A DNA stretch of 64,000 nucleotides from Bacteroidales bacterium (GCA_020636845.1 JACJXD010000001.1:539398-603397), one strand, 5' to 3'; numbered from the stretch's first letter, positions 54,364 through 63,416 are shown. Program-made: numbers and translations. The notes: generated from the sequence alone by a model not told the origin.

Positions 54364-54460
54364 ACAAAAAGCAGGAAACCTTTCGGGAAAAAGATAAAAT
54401 AATTGCCCGAAACTGCATGAGGTTGAAGTTGCTAACAATTTGTTGTGTTTTAAATTTTCC

Positions 54461-54489
54461 TTGCATTAATTCAATTATTAATACTTTTG
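54461..54489 (+). promoter_or_regulatory. Promoter of mqnC
   Basis: TTG (54461-54463), 18-base spacer, TACTTTTG (54482-54489). Leader of about 10 bases before the ATG at 54506, so little room for a ribosome-binding site. Confidence 0.65.
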
Positions 54490-54505
54490 TAAAAACAGCA
54501 TATCG

Positions 54506-55657
54506 ATGAATTTACCAATACTTTACAAAAAGGTTCTTAATAACGAATGGCTTTCGTCCAACGAAGGTTTATACCTGTATAGCAATGCTCCAACCGAAGA
54601 TTTGATTTATTTGGGGAATGAACTTCGAAAATTTCACGTTAAATCGGGTAAAGTCACATGGCAAATAGATAGAAATGTGAATATTACCAATGTTTGCATT
54701 TCGGGTTGCAAGTTTTGCAATTTCCATTGCACCCTCAGTTCCGATAAAGGCTACATAACCAGCGTGCCCGAATATCAACAAAAAATTCAGGAACTTGAAC
54801 GATATGGAGGAAATCAACTATTGCTGCAAGGCGGCCTTCACCCAAAACTCGGTCTGGAATTTTACACAAAACTGTTCAGCGAACTAAAATCGATGTTTCC
54901 TAACATCAAACTTCACGCGCTAGGACCTCCCGAAGTTGCCCATATGGCAAAAAAGGAAGGATTGCCCTACCGTGAAGTTCTCGAGAAATTAATAGAATCG
55001 GGCCTTGACAGCTTGCCCGGTGCAGGAGCCGAAATTTTGGTTGACCGAGTTCGTAAGTACATTTCACCCGGAAAGCCAGACAGTCAGGCATGGCTCGACG
55101 TAATGGCCGAAGCGCACAAGTTAGGGCTCAACACATCGGCAACAATGATGATTGGACACATCGAAACAATGGAGGAACGCATTGAACACCTAATAAAGAT
55201 TCGCGATTTACAAAGCCGAAAACCCGAAAATGTTCCCGGATTTATGAACTTCATTGTATGGACATTCCAAAGTGAAGGAACAAAACTCGAAGCCGAAGGT
55301 GTAAAGTCCCATGTTAACGCCGAGGAGTACATTCGTACCATTGCCATCTGTCGAATTATGCTTAACAATATCAATAATATTCAGGCTTCCTGGCTAACTG
55401 TTGGTGTTGAAACTGCCCAAATTTGCTTACATGCAGGAGCAAACGACATGGGCTCTATAATGATAGAAGAAAACGTTGTTTCCTCGGCAGGCGCAAAAAA
55501 CAGGATGGATGCGTACGGCATTCAAAAGGCAATTGTAGATGCAGGATTCGAACCGCAACTCCGTAACCAACGTTATGAGTACATAATTCTTCCCGATTGC
55601 GAGTTCAGTAAAATATATTCCATTGAGGAGCTTAAACACCGACCAAACTCCAAGTAA
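54506..55657 (+). CDS. mqnC: Cyclic dehypoxanthinyl futalosine synthase (MqnC)
   Basis: 383 residues, radical-SAM protein. The cluster cysteines are Cys64, Cys68 and Cys71 (NVCISGCKFCNFHC). SLPGAGAEILVDRVR and the later HAGANDMGSIMIEENVVSSAG fit MqnC better than its relative MqnE, which lacks the EENVV form. It closes the spiro ring in the futalosine route to menaquinone. No other mqn gene is in the window. Stand-alone promoter and terminator. Confidence 0.87.
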   Translation: MNLPILYKKVLNNEWLSSNEGLYLYSNAPTEDLIYLGNELRKFHVKSGKVTWQIDRNVNITNVCISGCKFCNFHCTLSSDKGYITSVPEYQQKIQELERYGGNQLLLQGGLHPKLGLEFYTKLFSELKSMFPNIKLHALGPPEVAHMAKKEGLPYREVLEKLIESGLDSLPGAGAEILVDRVRKYISPGKPDSQAWLDVMAEAHKLGLNTSATMMIGHIETMEERIEHLIKIRDLQSRKPENVPGFMNFIVWTFQSEGTKLEAEGVKSHVNAEEYIRTIAICRIMLNNINNIQASWLTVGVETAQICLHAGANDMGSIMIEENVVSSAGAKNRMDAYGIQKAIVDAGFEPQLRNQRYEYIILPDCEFSKIYSIEELKHRPNSK

Positions 55658-55669
55658 ACGTAAACAAAA

Positions 55670-55700
55670 AGGGTTGGAGCAACTCCAACCCTCTTCTCAC
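55670..55700 (+). terminator. Terminator after mqnC
   Basis: 9-bp stem GGGTTGGAG with CTCCAACCC and a 3-nt loop, followed by TCTTCTC; only a weak T run. Confidence 0.65.
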
Positions 55701-55731
55701 AGAAAGAAATCAATTATGACGGATTGATTTA

Positions 55732-56256
55732 TTACTTACTATTTAACAGTTGTTTATCGATTATATCCTTAAACATCTTCTTGGTTTCTTCAGGCGTACG
55801 AGCAATACCCGACGACGCAAACGGTTTACCGTTAAGCGGGAAAAATATAAACGTAGGTATGCTTTGAATGCCCAACTCGGCAGCAATTTGTTGCTCGTTT
55901 TGTGTATTAACCTTGTAAACTACAATTTTTCCATCGTACTCTTTTGCCAACTCTTCCAATATTGGACCGGCAATGCGACAAGGTCCACACCAACTTGCCC
56001 AAAAATCTACAATAGCAGGTTTGTCACCTAAATACTTTACATTTTCGCCTTGTTGCGTGTAATCCATAATTCCCGCCAAAAAATCGGCACGGGTTATTTC
56101 CTTTACATATTTTTTTTCGGCATTTTCCTTGTTTTTTACTCCTTCTACTTTGGGATCACCGCCAGTTTTAGGATTAGCAGCACTATTCCCGTTGCAAGCC
56201 TCGAGCGATAACGCTAAAAACAGAAAAACGGGTAACGACAATAATAGCTTTTTCAT
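55732..56256 (-). CDS. Thioredoxin-like lipoprotein
   Basis: 174 residues from the ATG at 56256, at the head of a lipoprotein signal ending LEAC (Cys21). A low-complexity linker leads to a thioredoxin fold with VDFWASWCGPCRIAGPILEE (CGPC active site) and a cis-Pro in IQSIPTFIFFP. A periplasm-facing thiol-disulphide reductant or maturation factor. The gene stands alone. Confidence 0.9.
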   Translation of the reverse strand: MKKLLLSLPVFLFLALSLEACNGNSAANPKTGGDPKVEGVKNKENAEKKYVKEITRADFLAGIMDYTQQGENVKYLGDKPAIVDFWASWCGPCRIAGPILEELAKEYDGKIVVYKVNTQNEQQIAAELGIQSIPTFIFFPLNGKPFASSGIARTPEETKKMFKDIIDKQLLNSK

Positions 56257-56403
56257 ATTCTTAATCATTTGGTTTCTATTTCAAAGTAAAAGTTTAAACA
56301 TCAACAACAATTTTTCTCATAATGTTCAATGAACTTCAAAATTACAGAAGCAAAAGTAATATATTTTCATATATCAATATGTTAATTTATATTGATTTAT
56401 ATC

Positions 56404-56425
56404 AAAAAAAGGGGCATAAGCCCCT
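56404..56425 (-). terminator. Terminator after unknown lipoprotein gene
   Basis: AGGGGC/GCCCCT stem, 4-nt loop, seven T on the minus strand. Confidence 0.8.
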
Positions 56426-56447
56426 CGTTCTGCTGATAATCAAAACG

Positions 56448-57278
56448 TTAATTTCCACCCTTTAGTCGAACTTCGTACGATTTTCCATTACGGGTTACCG
56501 TGGCAACATTATCGCATTCGCCACTTCCATAATCTAAAGTTCCCGATTCGTTTCCTACGGTTAACTCAATGGTTCCTTCAACAGCCCATCTGCAAGTCAT
56601 CTGTATCATTAAGGCATTTGTAATACGATGCGTATAAGTGTAACCATTACGATTAACACCGGTTGCCGAACCTTCGAACGTATATACATCGTCCCAAATG
56701 TTCAAGGGCGTATCGTAACCCGACAGCCAAGTACGTGTACGGGTAGTTTCCCGAGTATAGGTAGTTCCATCGGTAAAAGTAATTTTACCATCCTGTAACG
56801 TTATACTGTAAGTATATTCGGCCGTTTTAGTAATTCGCTTGGTTCCTTCAACTTGATTTCCATCAATGGTAAAATTGTTAAAGGTTACTTCCCTTACGAA
56901 TTCCGGATCCTTATAATTACCAGTTGTATGAATAATAAGAGTGCCGTTTTTTACCCTTTCGTAACGAGAGTTGGGGTTTACATAATTCCCGTAAATTATG
57001 GTATCGATTCGAACATTACCCTCCCAGCTTGTTTTCCTTGTTCGGGTTCCTTCTCCGGTTAAACTTAGGGTAGTATAGTAACTATCCTTGCTGGCATCGG
57101 ATATCATGGTGAGTTCGTCAACTTCAGCCATAACATCATCGTAATAGCTGTCGGCATCGGCATCGGCGGTTGCATAGCTAACTATTGGATCGGTATCGTC
57201 GTCCTTCTGACACGATGTGAAACTTAATGTTGTAAGGAACATTAATCCTGCTGTAAAGAAAATACTTGTACGTTTCAT
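56448..57278 (-). CDS. Exported lipoprotein of unknown function
   Basis: 276 residues from the ATG at 57278; an ATG 8 codons upstream precedes the signal. Lipobox FTSC gives Cys23. The linker is strikingly acidic (QKDDDTDPIVSYATADADAD). The body is Thr-rich beta-strand (TRTRKTSWEGNVRIDTIIYG) with C-terminal strands ending in RNGKSYEVRLKGG and a pair of cysteines (MTCRW, GECDN). It follows the second FecR gene by 44 bases, so FecR-linked expression is plausible. No named family recognised. Confidence 0.78.
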   Translation of the reverse strand: MKRTSIFFTAGLMFLTTLSFTSCQKDDDTDPIVSYATADADADSYYDDVMAEVDELTMISDASKDSYYTTLSLTGEGTRTRKTSWEGNVRIDTIIYGNYVNPNSRYERVKNGTLIIHTTGNYKDPEFVREVTFNNFTIDGNQVEGTKRITKTAEYTYSITLQDGKITFTDGTTYTRETTRTRTWLSGYDTPLNIWDDVYTFEGSATGVNRNGYTYTHRITNALMIQMTCRWAVEGTIELTVGNESGTLDYGSGECDNVATVTRNGKSYEVRLKGGN

Positions 57279-57322
57279 AACTTTCAATTTTAAATTAAAC
57301 ATATAGTTCGTTTTAAACCTTT

Positions 57323-58192
57323 CTACTTACTGTAAATTATTATCACCTCGTTACTTTTCTCCCAATCGAGGTTCATGGGTATGCACACAAGCGACAAGGC
57401 TGCGTTCAAATCCGTGCGGTTAAAATACCCGGTATATTTTCGTGTTGAATCTCCTTCAAAAAAGATATCAACGTTAAACTGACGCTCGATTTCCTCGAAA
57501 ACCTTTGATAACGAGGCTTTATCGAAGTAAAATTCTCCCTTGGTCCAGGGAATAGATTGATCCTTTACCGAAACTTCTTCTACCTTTTTCATGTTGAATC
57601 CTTTTGTTTGAGCCTGCATCCCTTTGGTTATAATTACCTGATTGTTAGTTTTTATTGCCTTAACACTAACCTTTCCTTCAACGCAGGTAACCGTTGTATT
57701 GCCATTTCGCGAATACACGTTGAATACGGTTCCCAGTACCGAAGTTATTGCCGAAGAAGTTTTCACATCGAAACGATTACCCTTGGTAACTTTGAATTTA
57801 GCTTCGCCGGACAGTTCCACTTTTCTGGCAAACAACCAAGTACGCTTGTTATAATGTAACTGACTTTCAGCATTTATTTCAACATGGCTGTTATCGGGTA
57901 AGTAAACCTCGGCATGTTGCCCACGAGGAACCTTAACGGTAACATTACCTGCTACAAAAAGCCAAATCGGAGTAGCAAGCACAAGCAAAACGGCAACAGT
58001 TGCCGCAACTTTCAGGATAATTCTAAAATTAACCTGCTTAACCTTTCTTTCCTCATTTTCAATTTTGTCAAAGATCGCCTCCCAAGCCAACTCCTTGGTC
58101 TTCCCCCTGGGAACCCGGTAACTCGAAAAGAGTCTAGTCAACTCTTTGTCTCTACTTTCTTCCATTCCATATGCCTTGCTACCAGTCCTCAT
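57323..58192 (-). CDS. FecR-family anti-sigma factor, second copy
   Basis: 289 residues; an in-frame ATG 9 codons in (58165) is an alternative start. Cytoplasmic N-terminal part, one membrane segment (LKVAATVAVLLVLATPIWLF), FecR domain (VKVPRGQHAEVYLPDNSHVE, SSAITSVLGTVFNVYSRNGN), and C-terminal DUF4974/STN-like part (KVFEEIERQFNVDIFF). Clearly paralogous to the FecR at 61900. No sigma factor gene is directly beside it. It reads into the unknown lipoprotein gene. Confidence 0.9.
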   Translation of the reverse strand: MRTGSKAYGMEESRDKELTRLFSSYRVPRGKTKELAWEAIFDKIENEERKVKQVNFRIILKVAATVAVLLVLATPIWLFVAGNVTVKVPRGQHAEVYLPDNSHVEINAESQLHYNKRTWLFARKVELSGEAKFKVTKGNRFDVKTSSAITSVLGTVFNVYSRNGNTTVTCVEGKVSVKAIKTNNQVIITKGMQAQTKGFNMKKVEEVSVKDQSIPWTKGEFYFDKASLSKVFEEIERQFNVDIFFEGDSTRKYTGYFNRTDLNAALSLVCIPMNLDWEKSNEVIIIYSK

Positions 58193-58367
58193 TTGTAACT
58201 TATTTCTACATTAATTACAATTAATAACCGCGATACCCTACCTAAAAATGAAAAATATTTACAGGCAGTTTACATTTTAATATCCCTTCCATTTTCCTAA
58301 CTACTTAGGCAAGTTGAAAAACAACATTAAAAAACCTTAAACAATCGTTTCACTACATATTATTCTA

Positions 58368-58375
58368 TATTTTTG
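58368..58375 (+). promoter_or_regulatory. Putative -7 box of MaoC-like gene
   Basis: TATTTTTG matches TAnnTTTG, 15 bases before the ATG at 58391; it overlaps an upstream TTG, arguing against that as start. Confidence 0.4.
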
Positions 58376-58390
58376 AGTAAATGTTTTGTT

Positions 58391-59203
58391 ATGTTTAAAT
58401 CGACTTTTTTTAATACCGAAGAAATTGAACTGTTTTGTAAGGCAACTGCCGACGAGAACCCTATTCACACTTCCAATTTTATGCACAGTATAGGGAAACA
58501 GGTGGTTGTTCCGGGAATGTTTTTATTTTCGAAAATTATAAACATGCTTTTCGAACAAACGACTATCTGTTTTAACGCCTTTAAAGTATTATTCGGCAAT
58601 ATAGTAGAAGCCAATGAAGAAGTAGAATTAGGCTTTGAGGCATGCCCAAATAATTCATCCATTCAATACTTATCGGCAATAAACGAACACGACTCTTTTG
58701 CAATAAAAAACGAACGCTCATCGGCCTTTGTTGCTAACAATGTTTCGAAACCTGTTCTTAATGAAGGCGTTATTCGAAAAATAAAATTCTCCGGTAAGCA
58801 AAAGGAAATTTTTAGCCGCTTAATCGGATGTACAAAAAATGCCCTTAACGACTTTTTATTTGCCATTGCATATGCCAGTCCGGTTTTGCTAAAATCCATA
58901 CACGAGCCATTAACCGATATTGAAAGGGAAATAAATAACCTGATTGATAAAACGGCAAATCCAGGCGCAGCATCGCCATTTTACCAGTCGCTAGAGATTT
59001 TACGTTCCGATCAAAGCATTACGCTTCCCAACGAGGGTGAAATTGATTATAATATTCAGTTTGAACGAGAAAAATACAATCGAACTTACGTAGCCAACGT
59101 TGACTGTGAATTCGATTCGAAAACGCTATTTCAATCCAAGTACCGATTAATAGCCATTCCCGAAAAGTTAATGCTCCGAATGGTAAAAGACCTTAAAATT
59201 TAA
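58391..59203 (+). CDS. MaoC-like hotdog-fold protein
   Basis: 270 residues from the ATG at 58391. The N-terminal half matches the MaoC/hydratase hotdog pattern: ELFCKATADENPIHTSNFMH carries the ADENPIH hydratase-type active site, followed by VVVPGMFLFSKI in place of the usual gly-met helix. The second half may be a degenerate second hotdog. Enoyl-CoA hydratases and acyl-thioester dehydratases have this fold; substrate unknown. Lies between two minus-strand regulatory units and overlaps the TonB receptor end by 11 bases. Confidence 0.6.
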   Translation: MFKSTFFNTEEIELFCKATADENPIHTSNFMHSIGKQVVVPGMFLFSKIINMLFEQTTICFNAFKVLFGNIVEANEEVELGFEACPNNSSIQYLSAINEHDSFAIKNERSSAFVANNVSKPVLNEGVIRKIKFSGKQKEIFSRLIGCTKNALNDFLFAIAYASPVLLKSIHEPLTDIEREINNLIDKTANPGAASPFYQSLEILRSDQSITLPNEGEIDYNIQFEREKYNRTYVANVDCEFDSKTLFQSKYRLIAIPEKLMLRMVKDLKI

Positions 59204-61847
59204 TATTACAAAAAAACGTTGGGGTAAATGCTAACCCGTAAACATCGGTATAGGTAATTACAGGATTCCCTTGCATGTAATCCTGTACCGGAGTATCGGA
59301 TATAGAATACGGTCTCGAAATAATATTACTTCTGTTGTATATATTGAAGAACCTTGCACCAACCTGCAACTCTGCGCCTAGAAATTTATGTGAGTAAGAA
59401 ATGCCTGCATCTAACCTATGGTAAGGCGGTAACTGCGAAGAGTTTTTTTCATAATCTGGCGAAAGTTGAACCGATGATGTAAGCAGTAACTCGTCCCAAG
59501 GTTTAGGGCTGCCATAAATCCAACTTGCCGAAAAGCGCCACCTTTTGTAATTCTGAACTATGCTAAGTTTTAACTCGTGTATATGGTCGTCGATGGAGTT
59601 GTACTCGTCACCGCCATTCAAATTATCGGACTGGTTTATGGCCTTACTCAACGAGTAGGCTACCATAAACTCACCGCTATTCCAAACTCTTCTGGCTAAC
59701 AAATCGGCGCCAAATGCTTTCGAGTTAACAGAGTAAATTTGCGAGACCTGTTTAATTTGAACAACATTTTGCCGTTTAATACTAGTTTGAACCACCGAAA
59801 TTCCATCGGTCGCTTTTGCATATAGTTCGGCATCGAACTGCCATACCTTGGCAGGTGAAACATAACTGTAGCCACCAATAACATGCTTCGATTTTACAAC
59901 AGGAAACTTATCGCCATCGGACGCTATCCAGTAATTCTTATAACTACTTTCTGCAACAATAATTTTATTGACAAACTGGTTGTACAATCCAGCAGCAACT
60001 TTCATGTTTGAATGCTCCGAAAGAAAAAAAACAAACTGAAATCGCGGTTCAAAGTAAACCTTCTGAGTTAAATTATGGTAAGTTGCTCGTACTCCAAACA
60101 GCAACGACTTTACCTTCTTAAACGAGATTGAATTTTGTAGCCAGCCAGTATAGGTCTCGGAATTAAAGTTTCGAACTCTAAGCGTATCGATAACGGCATA
60201 ATCATCAACATAATGCATGTAATGCTCATTGGCATTAATATCAACTAAGTTGAAATTAAAACCACCTTCCAACTTATTTAAAGTTCCAATTTTCAGTTGT
60301 CCTTTCAGGTTTACAGTAACATCCTTTAACCGATTGTTTATGTCATAACTTTTCAAGATAGTATCGCGCAAGTTGGAACTTCTTCGTCCTCTAACAGAAC
60401 TATCGCTGTTAAAATATTTCATGTTATAATCCGAAAACCCAACGGTAAGATTATGGTAAAACTTTGTACCCCATTGCTTTGCCCATCGAACGCCAACTCC
60501 GGTATTTCCCCACTTCGAATCTTCCATAACAAAAGGCAACTTGTCGTTTTGTACTAAATTTAACTTATCGCCACTACCATAACTACTTACTGACACAACA
60601 TCGAAAGTTGTTGGTTTATAGGTAACTTTTGCATTATAGTCGTAATAGTAATAGGAAGGCTCGGAAGCGTCTATATTCAAAGTATTGGAACTTAAATCGG
60701 AACTAACTAAATCGGAACGGGTACTTTCAAGCAAATTCAAGTATAAGTTAGAATGATAAATATCGGTGTACGACCTCCGTGCTGCAACAACATAGCTGGC
60801 TTTCGATCCAATTGGACCTTCAACCTCTACATTGGCCGATAATTCGTCGATACCCGCATCGGCAACAAACCTATTCTCATTACCCGTTTTTCCTGTTATT
60901 TCGATAACCGATGATGCCCGGCTACCCCAACTGGCATCGAATCCCCCGCGTAAAACACGAATATCCTTAATTGCCTTACTGTTAAAACTGGTTATTGTAC
61001 CGTAAAAATGGTCGATATGATAAATTGTAAAGCCATCGTAAGTTATCAAGTTTTTATCGGCTGGTAAATGTCGTACATCCAATCCGGAAAGAGATTCGGT
61101 TGTCCCGTCGATTCCCGGAAGAAGTTTTAACGGCGCAATGGCATCGTTTCCCGATATGGATGGCGATTGCCCTACATTGTGAATATTGAAAACTAACTCG
61201 CCAGGCCTGTCGCCCAACGAAACCATATCGGTGACAATCTTGCTTACCCGAACGTTTTTGGTTTGAAATTTTTTCTGATCGAGATTAATAATAATTGGGG
61301 TTGAACTTTCAAAATTAACTCGCGCAACCTTCATTTCTATTGGTTCGAAGCCAACAGAACTAACCCGTATAGTTACCGAATCGGTATCGTTAGCCTCCGG
61401 CAGAGTAAAAAAACCATCGGTATTAGTTACTGCGCCTTTATTGGATGAACCAACCGAAATAGATACATACGGCAATGCTTCCCCCGAAACTTTATCGCGA
61501 ACAATTCCCACCGCTTTCTTGGCAATTACCTTTGACTTTTCTTCATTATTTTTCCTATGAACGACATATACCCCGTTAATAAACAAAAAGTCGAGATTCG
61601 TTTTTCGCAGAATTTTCTTAACGGCATCGTTCGGCTTGCTATTTACCAACTTAACATTTACGGTAATACCCGAAACAATATCGTTATCGAACGCTACTTT
61701 TATGCTATACTTATTGGTAAGCAACGAAAGAACATCGATTAAAGGCGTGTTCACAAAATTTTCGTTTACCGATTTCTGAGCAAAGCCAGCCATCGAAAAA
61801 CACAAAAGCAGAAGTAAAATGATATGACTGCGAAAATTCACCTTCAT
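59193..61847 (-). CDS. TonB-dependent transducer/receptor with STN domain
   Basis: 884 residues from the ATG at 61847, where the signal peptide starts (MKVNFRSHIILLLLLCFSMA, then GFAQ). STN domain at about 25-90 (NTPLIDVLSLLTNKYSIKVA), a carboxypeptidase-like regulatory domain (SGEALPYVSISVGSSNKGAV), plug (LPGIDGTTESLSGLDVRHLP through ASWGSRASSVIEITGK), then a barrel of about 550 residues. Signals FecR no. 1 across the inner membrane and probably imports a ligand; siderophore or glycan is not decided here. No SusD partner is next to it. Confidence 0.9.
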   Translation of the reverse strand: MKVNFRSHIILLLLLCFSMAGFAQKSVNENFVNTPLIDVLSLLTNKYSIKVAFDNDIVSGITVNVKLVNSKPNDAVKKILRKTNLDFLFINGVYVVHRKNNEEKSKVIAKKAVGIVRDKVSGEALPYVSISVGSSNKGAVTNTDGFFTLPEANDTDSVTIRVSSVGFEPIEMKVARVNFESSTPIIINLDQKKFQTKNVRVSKIVTDMVSLGDRPGELVFNIHNVGQSPSISGNDAIAPLKLLPGIDGTTESLSGLDVRHLPADKNLITYDGFTIYHIDHFYGTITSFNSKAIKDIRVLRGGFDASWGSRASSVIEITGKTGNENRFVADAGIDELSANVEVEGPIGSKASYVVAARRSYTDIYHSNLYLNLLESTRSDLVSSDLSSNTLNIDASEPSYYYYDYNAKVTYKPTTFDVVSVSSYGSGDKLNLVQNDKLPFVMEDSKWGNTGVGVRWAKQWGTKFYHNLTVGFSDYNMKYFNSDSSVRGRRSSNLRDTILKSYDINNRLKDVTVNLKGQLKIGTLNKLEGGFNFNLVDINANEHYMHYVDDYAVIDTLRVRNFNSETYTGWLQNSISFKKVKSLLFGVRATYHNLTQKVYFEPRFQFVFFLSEHSNMKVAAGLYNQFVNKIIVAESSYKNYWIASDGDKFPVVKSKHVIGGYSYVSPAKVWQFDAELYAKATDGISVVQTSIKRQNVVQIKQVSQIYSVNSKAFGADLLARRVWNSGEFMVAYSLSKAINQSDNLNGGDEYNSIDDHIHELKLSIVQNYKRWRFSASWIYGSPKPWDELLLTSSVQLSPDYEKNSSQLPPYHRLDAGISYSHKFLGAELQVGARFFNIYNRSNIISRPYSISDTPVQDYMQGNPVITYTDVYGLAFTPTFFCNIKF

Positions 61848-61899
61848 ATTTAATCTTTTTAACAACTTCTGCATTATAACAATTTTAATGCTAAAAACC

Positions 61900-62787
61900 C
61901 TACTGCTTTTCGAAAATGGTAACGATAGTTGAATCTGGATTTATCGTGTAGGAAAGATTCATGGGAAGTGTAACCAACGTAAGAGCTATGTTTAAATCGC
62001 TTCGGCTAAATACCCCAGTATAATAACGTGTATCCGGATTGAAGTTTTCAACCTTTATTGAAATATTAAACTGCCTCTCTATCTCTGTAAATACATCCGA
62101 CAACTTCGAATTTTCAAATGCAATATCGCCTGTTACCCATGCCGGTCGCACAGAATTTAATGAGGGTAACTTCTTTTTAACTACCTTTTCCCCTTCTTCC
62201 TGCAACGTCTCCCCTTTAAACAAAATCACGTTCTTATTGTAATCAGTTTTTACGCTCACCTTGCCCACGTAGCACTCCACCCTAAAAAGACTGTCGCGCG
62301 AATACACGTTAAACTCCGTACCCAACACGGTAACCTCCCGCTTAAGAGAATCAAACACGGTAAACTTGCTCCCTTTTTTTACTTCAAAAAAGGCTTCGCC
62401 ATTTAACGTTGCCTTTCGTCCCGCAATTTTATAGTATTTAGGAAATTCCAACCTCGAATTTTCATTCATCATTACCCGCGAACTATCGGGCAACTTAACC
62501 TCCAACGTTTGGGCTATACCCGTTACAAATTCAACTCTGGCAGTAAACATATAAAACCACGATACCGCAACTAATACAGCAACCGTGGCTGCTGCCACCC
62601 ATACTCTCTTATCGGTGAAAAGGCTAACAACCTTTGGCTTATCGTCTTGCTCCTCTATAGACTTCATTAACATCTCCCATGCATCATCCTTCGACCGATT
62701 TGAAAATGGTACATGCAGCCCTTTTAGTTCGAATAGTCTATCGAAATCTTCGGGAACACGGTTAATATTTTTTTGCTTCTCCGTCAT
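61900..62787 (-). CDS. FecR-family anti-sigma factor, first copy
   Basis: 295 residues with a short cytoplasmic N-terminus, one membrane segment (VWVAAATVAVLVAVSWFYMF), FecR domain (VKLPDSSRVMMNENSRLEFP, LGTEFNVYSRDSLFRVECY) and C-terminal DUF4974/STN-like domain (DVFTEIERQFNISIKVE). It overlaps the sigma gene by the ATGA of stop and start, implying translational coupling, and precedes the TonB receptor by 52 bases: a standard sigma/FecR/FecA surface-signalling cassette. Confidence 0.93.
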   Translation of the reverse strand: MTEKQKNINRVPEDFDRLFELKGLHVPFSNRSKDDAWEMLMKSIEEQDDKPKVVSLFTDKRVWVAAATVAVLVAVSWFYMFTARVEFVTGIAQTLEVKLPDSSRVMMNENSRLEFPKYYKIAGRKATLNGEAFFEVKKGSKFTVFDSLKREVTVLGTEFNVYSRDSLFRVECYVGKVSVKTDYNKNVILFKGETLQEEGEKVVKKKLPSLNSVRPAWVTGDIAFENSKLSDVFTEIERQFNISIKVENFNPDTRYYTGVFSRSDLNIALTLVTLPMNLSYTINPDSTIVTIFEKQ

Positions 62788-63305
62788 ATCTTATAACCAA
62801 ACTTTGTGCGCAAAACGGCTAACGCCGCAGATATGCGCTTTTCTATAGCCTTAACACTCAAGTTGAGCCGCTCGGCAATTTCGTTGTACGAAAGGCCTTC
62901 TATCCTATTCATAAGGAAAACCTCACGCTGTCCATCTGGAATAGCGGCTAACGCTTCCTGCAACTGAGCGTTAAGTTCATCCATACGGATTTTAGAATCG
63001 GCATGTTCGGGGAGTTCTTCGTTAGACTTCGATGCCTGAAAACCGTAAACAACCTTTTGATGCTTGAAGTGATTCTTAACCATGTTATAGGCAATGGTGT
63101 AAAGCAACGATTTTACCTTTTCGTCCTTTACTTCGTTACGCATGTCCCAAAGTTTCAGAAACACCTCCTGAACTATATCGTCGGCCAAATCAACATCGCC
63201 AGTTTTATAGTATGCAAACGACCTGATACCATCGTAGTAGGAATCGAAAATACCTCTAAACCAAGATATTTCCTGCGGTGTATATTTTCCTGAAGGTAAG
63301 GTCAT
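62784..63305 (-). CDS. ECF RNA polymerase sigma factor
   Basis: 173 residues with region 2 (YKTGDVDLADDIVQEVFLKL) and region 4 (IEGLSYNEIAERLNLSVKAI) of extracytoplasmic-function sigma factors. It is released by FecR when the TonB receptor senses its ligand. First gene of the cassette; the stop overlaps the FecR start. Confidence 0.95.
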   Translation of the reverse strand: MTLPSGKYTPQEISWFRGIFDSYYDGIRSFAYYKTGDVDLADDIVQEVFLKLWDMRNEVKDEKVKSLLYTIAYNMVKNHFKHQKVVYGFQASKSNEELPEHADSKIRMDELNAQLQEALAAIPDGQREVFLMNRIEGLSYNEIAERLNLSVKAIEKRISAALAVLRTKFGYKI

Positions 63306-63368
63306 AGTAGTATCATATCATTTGTAAAAGTAAAAAAATCGATTCAAAAAGTACGAAATTTTAAAATT

Positions 63369-63397
63369 AAAGCGGGACTCTGTTCAAACCCCGCTTT
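63369..63397 (-). terminator. Likely terminator after infB
   Basis: Stem AAAGCGGG with CCCGCTTT and a 13-base loop, 20 bases past the infB stop. The T run on the minus strand is weak (AATTTTAAAATTTC). Confidence 0.5.
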
Positions 63398-63416
63398 TCT
63401 ACTTTTACATATTTAA

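Noticed and set aside
58373..58390. TTG at 58373 as start of the MaoC-like gene
   Set aside because: It overlaps a TATTTTTG -7 box; the ATG at 58391 follows shortly.
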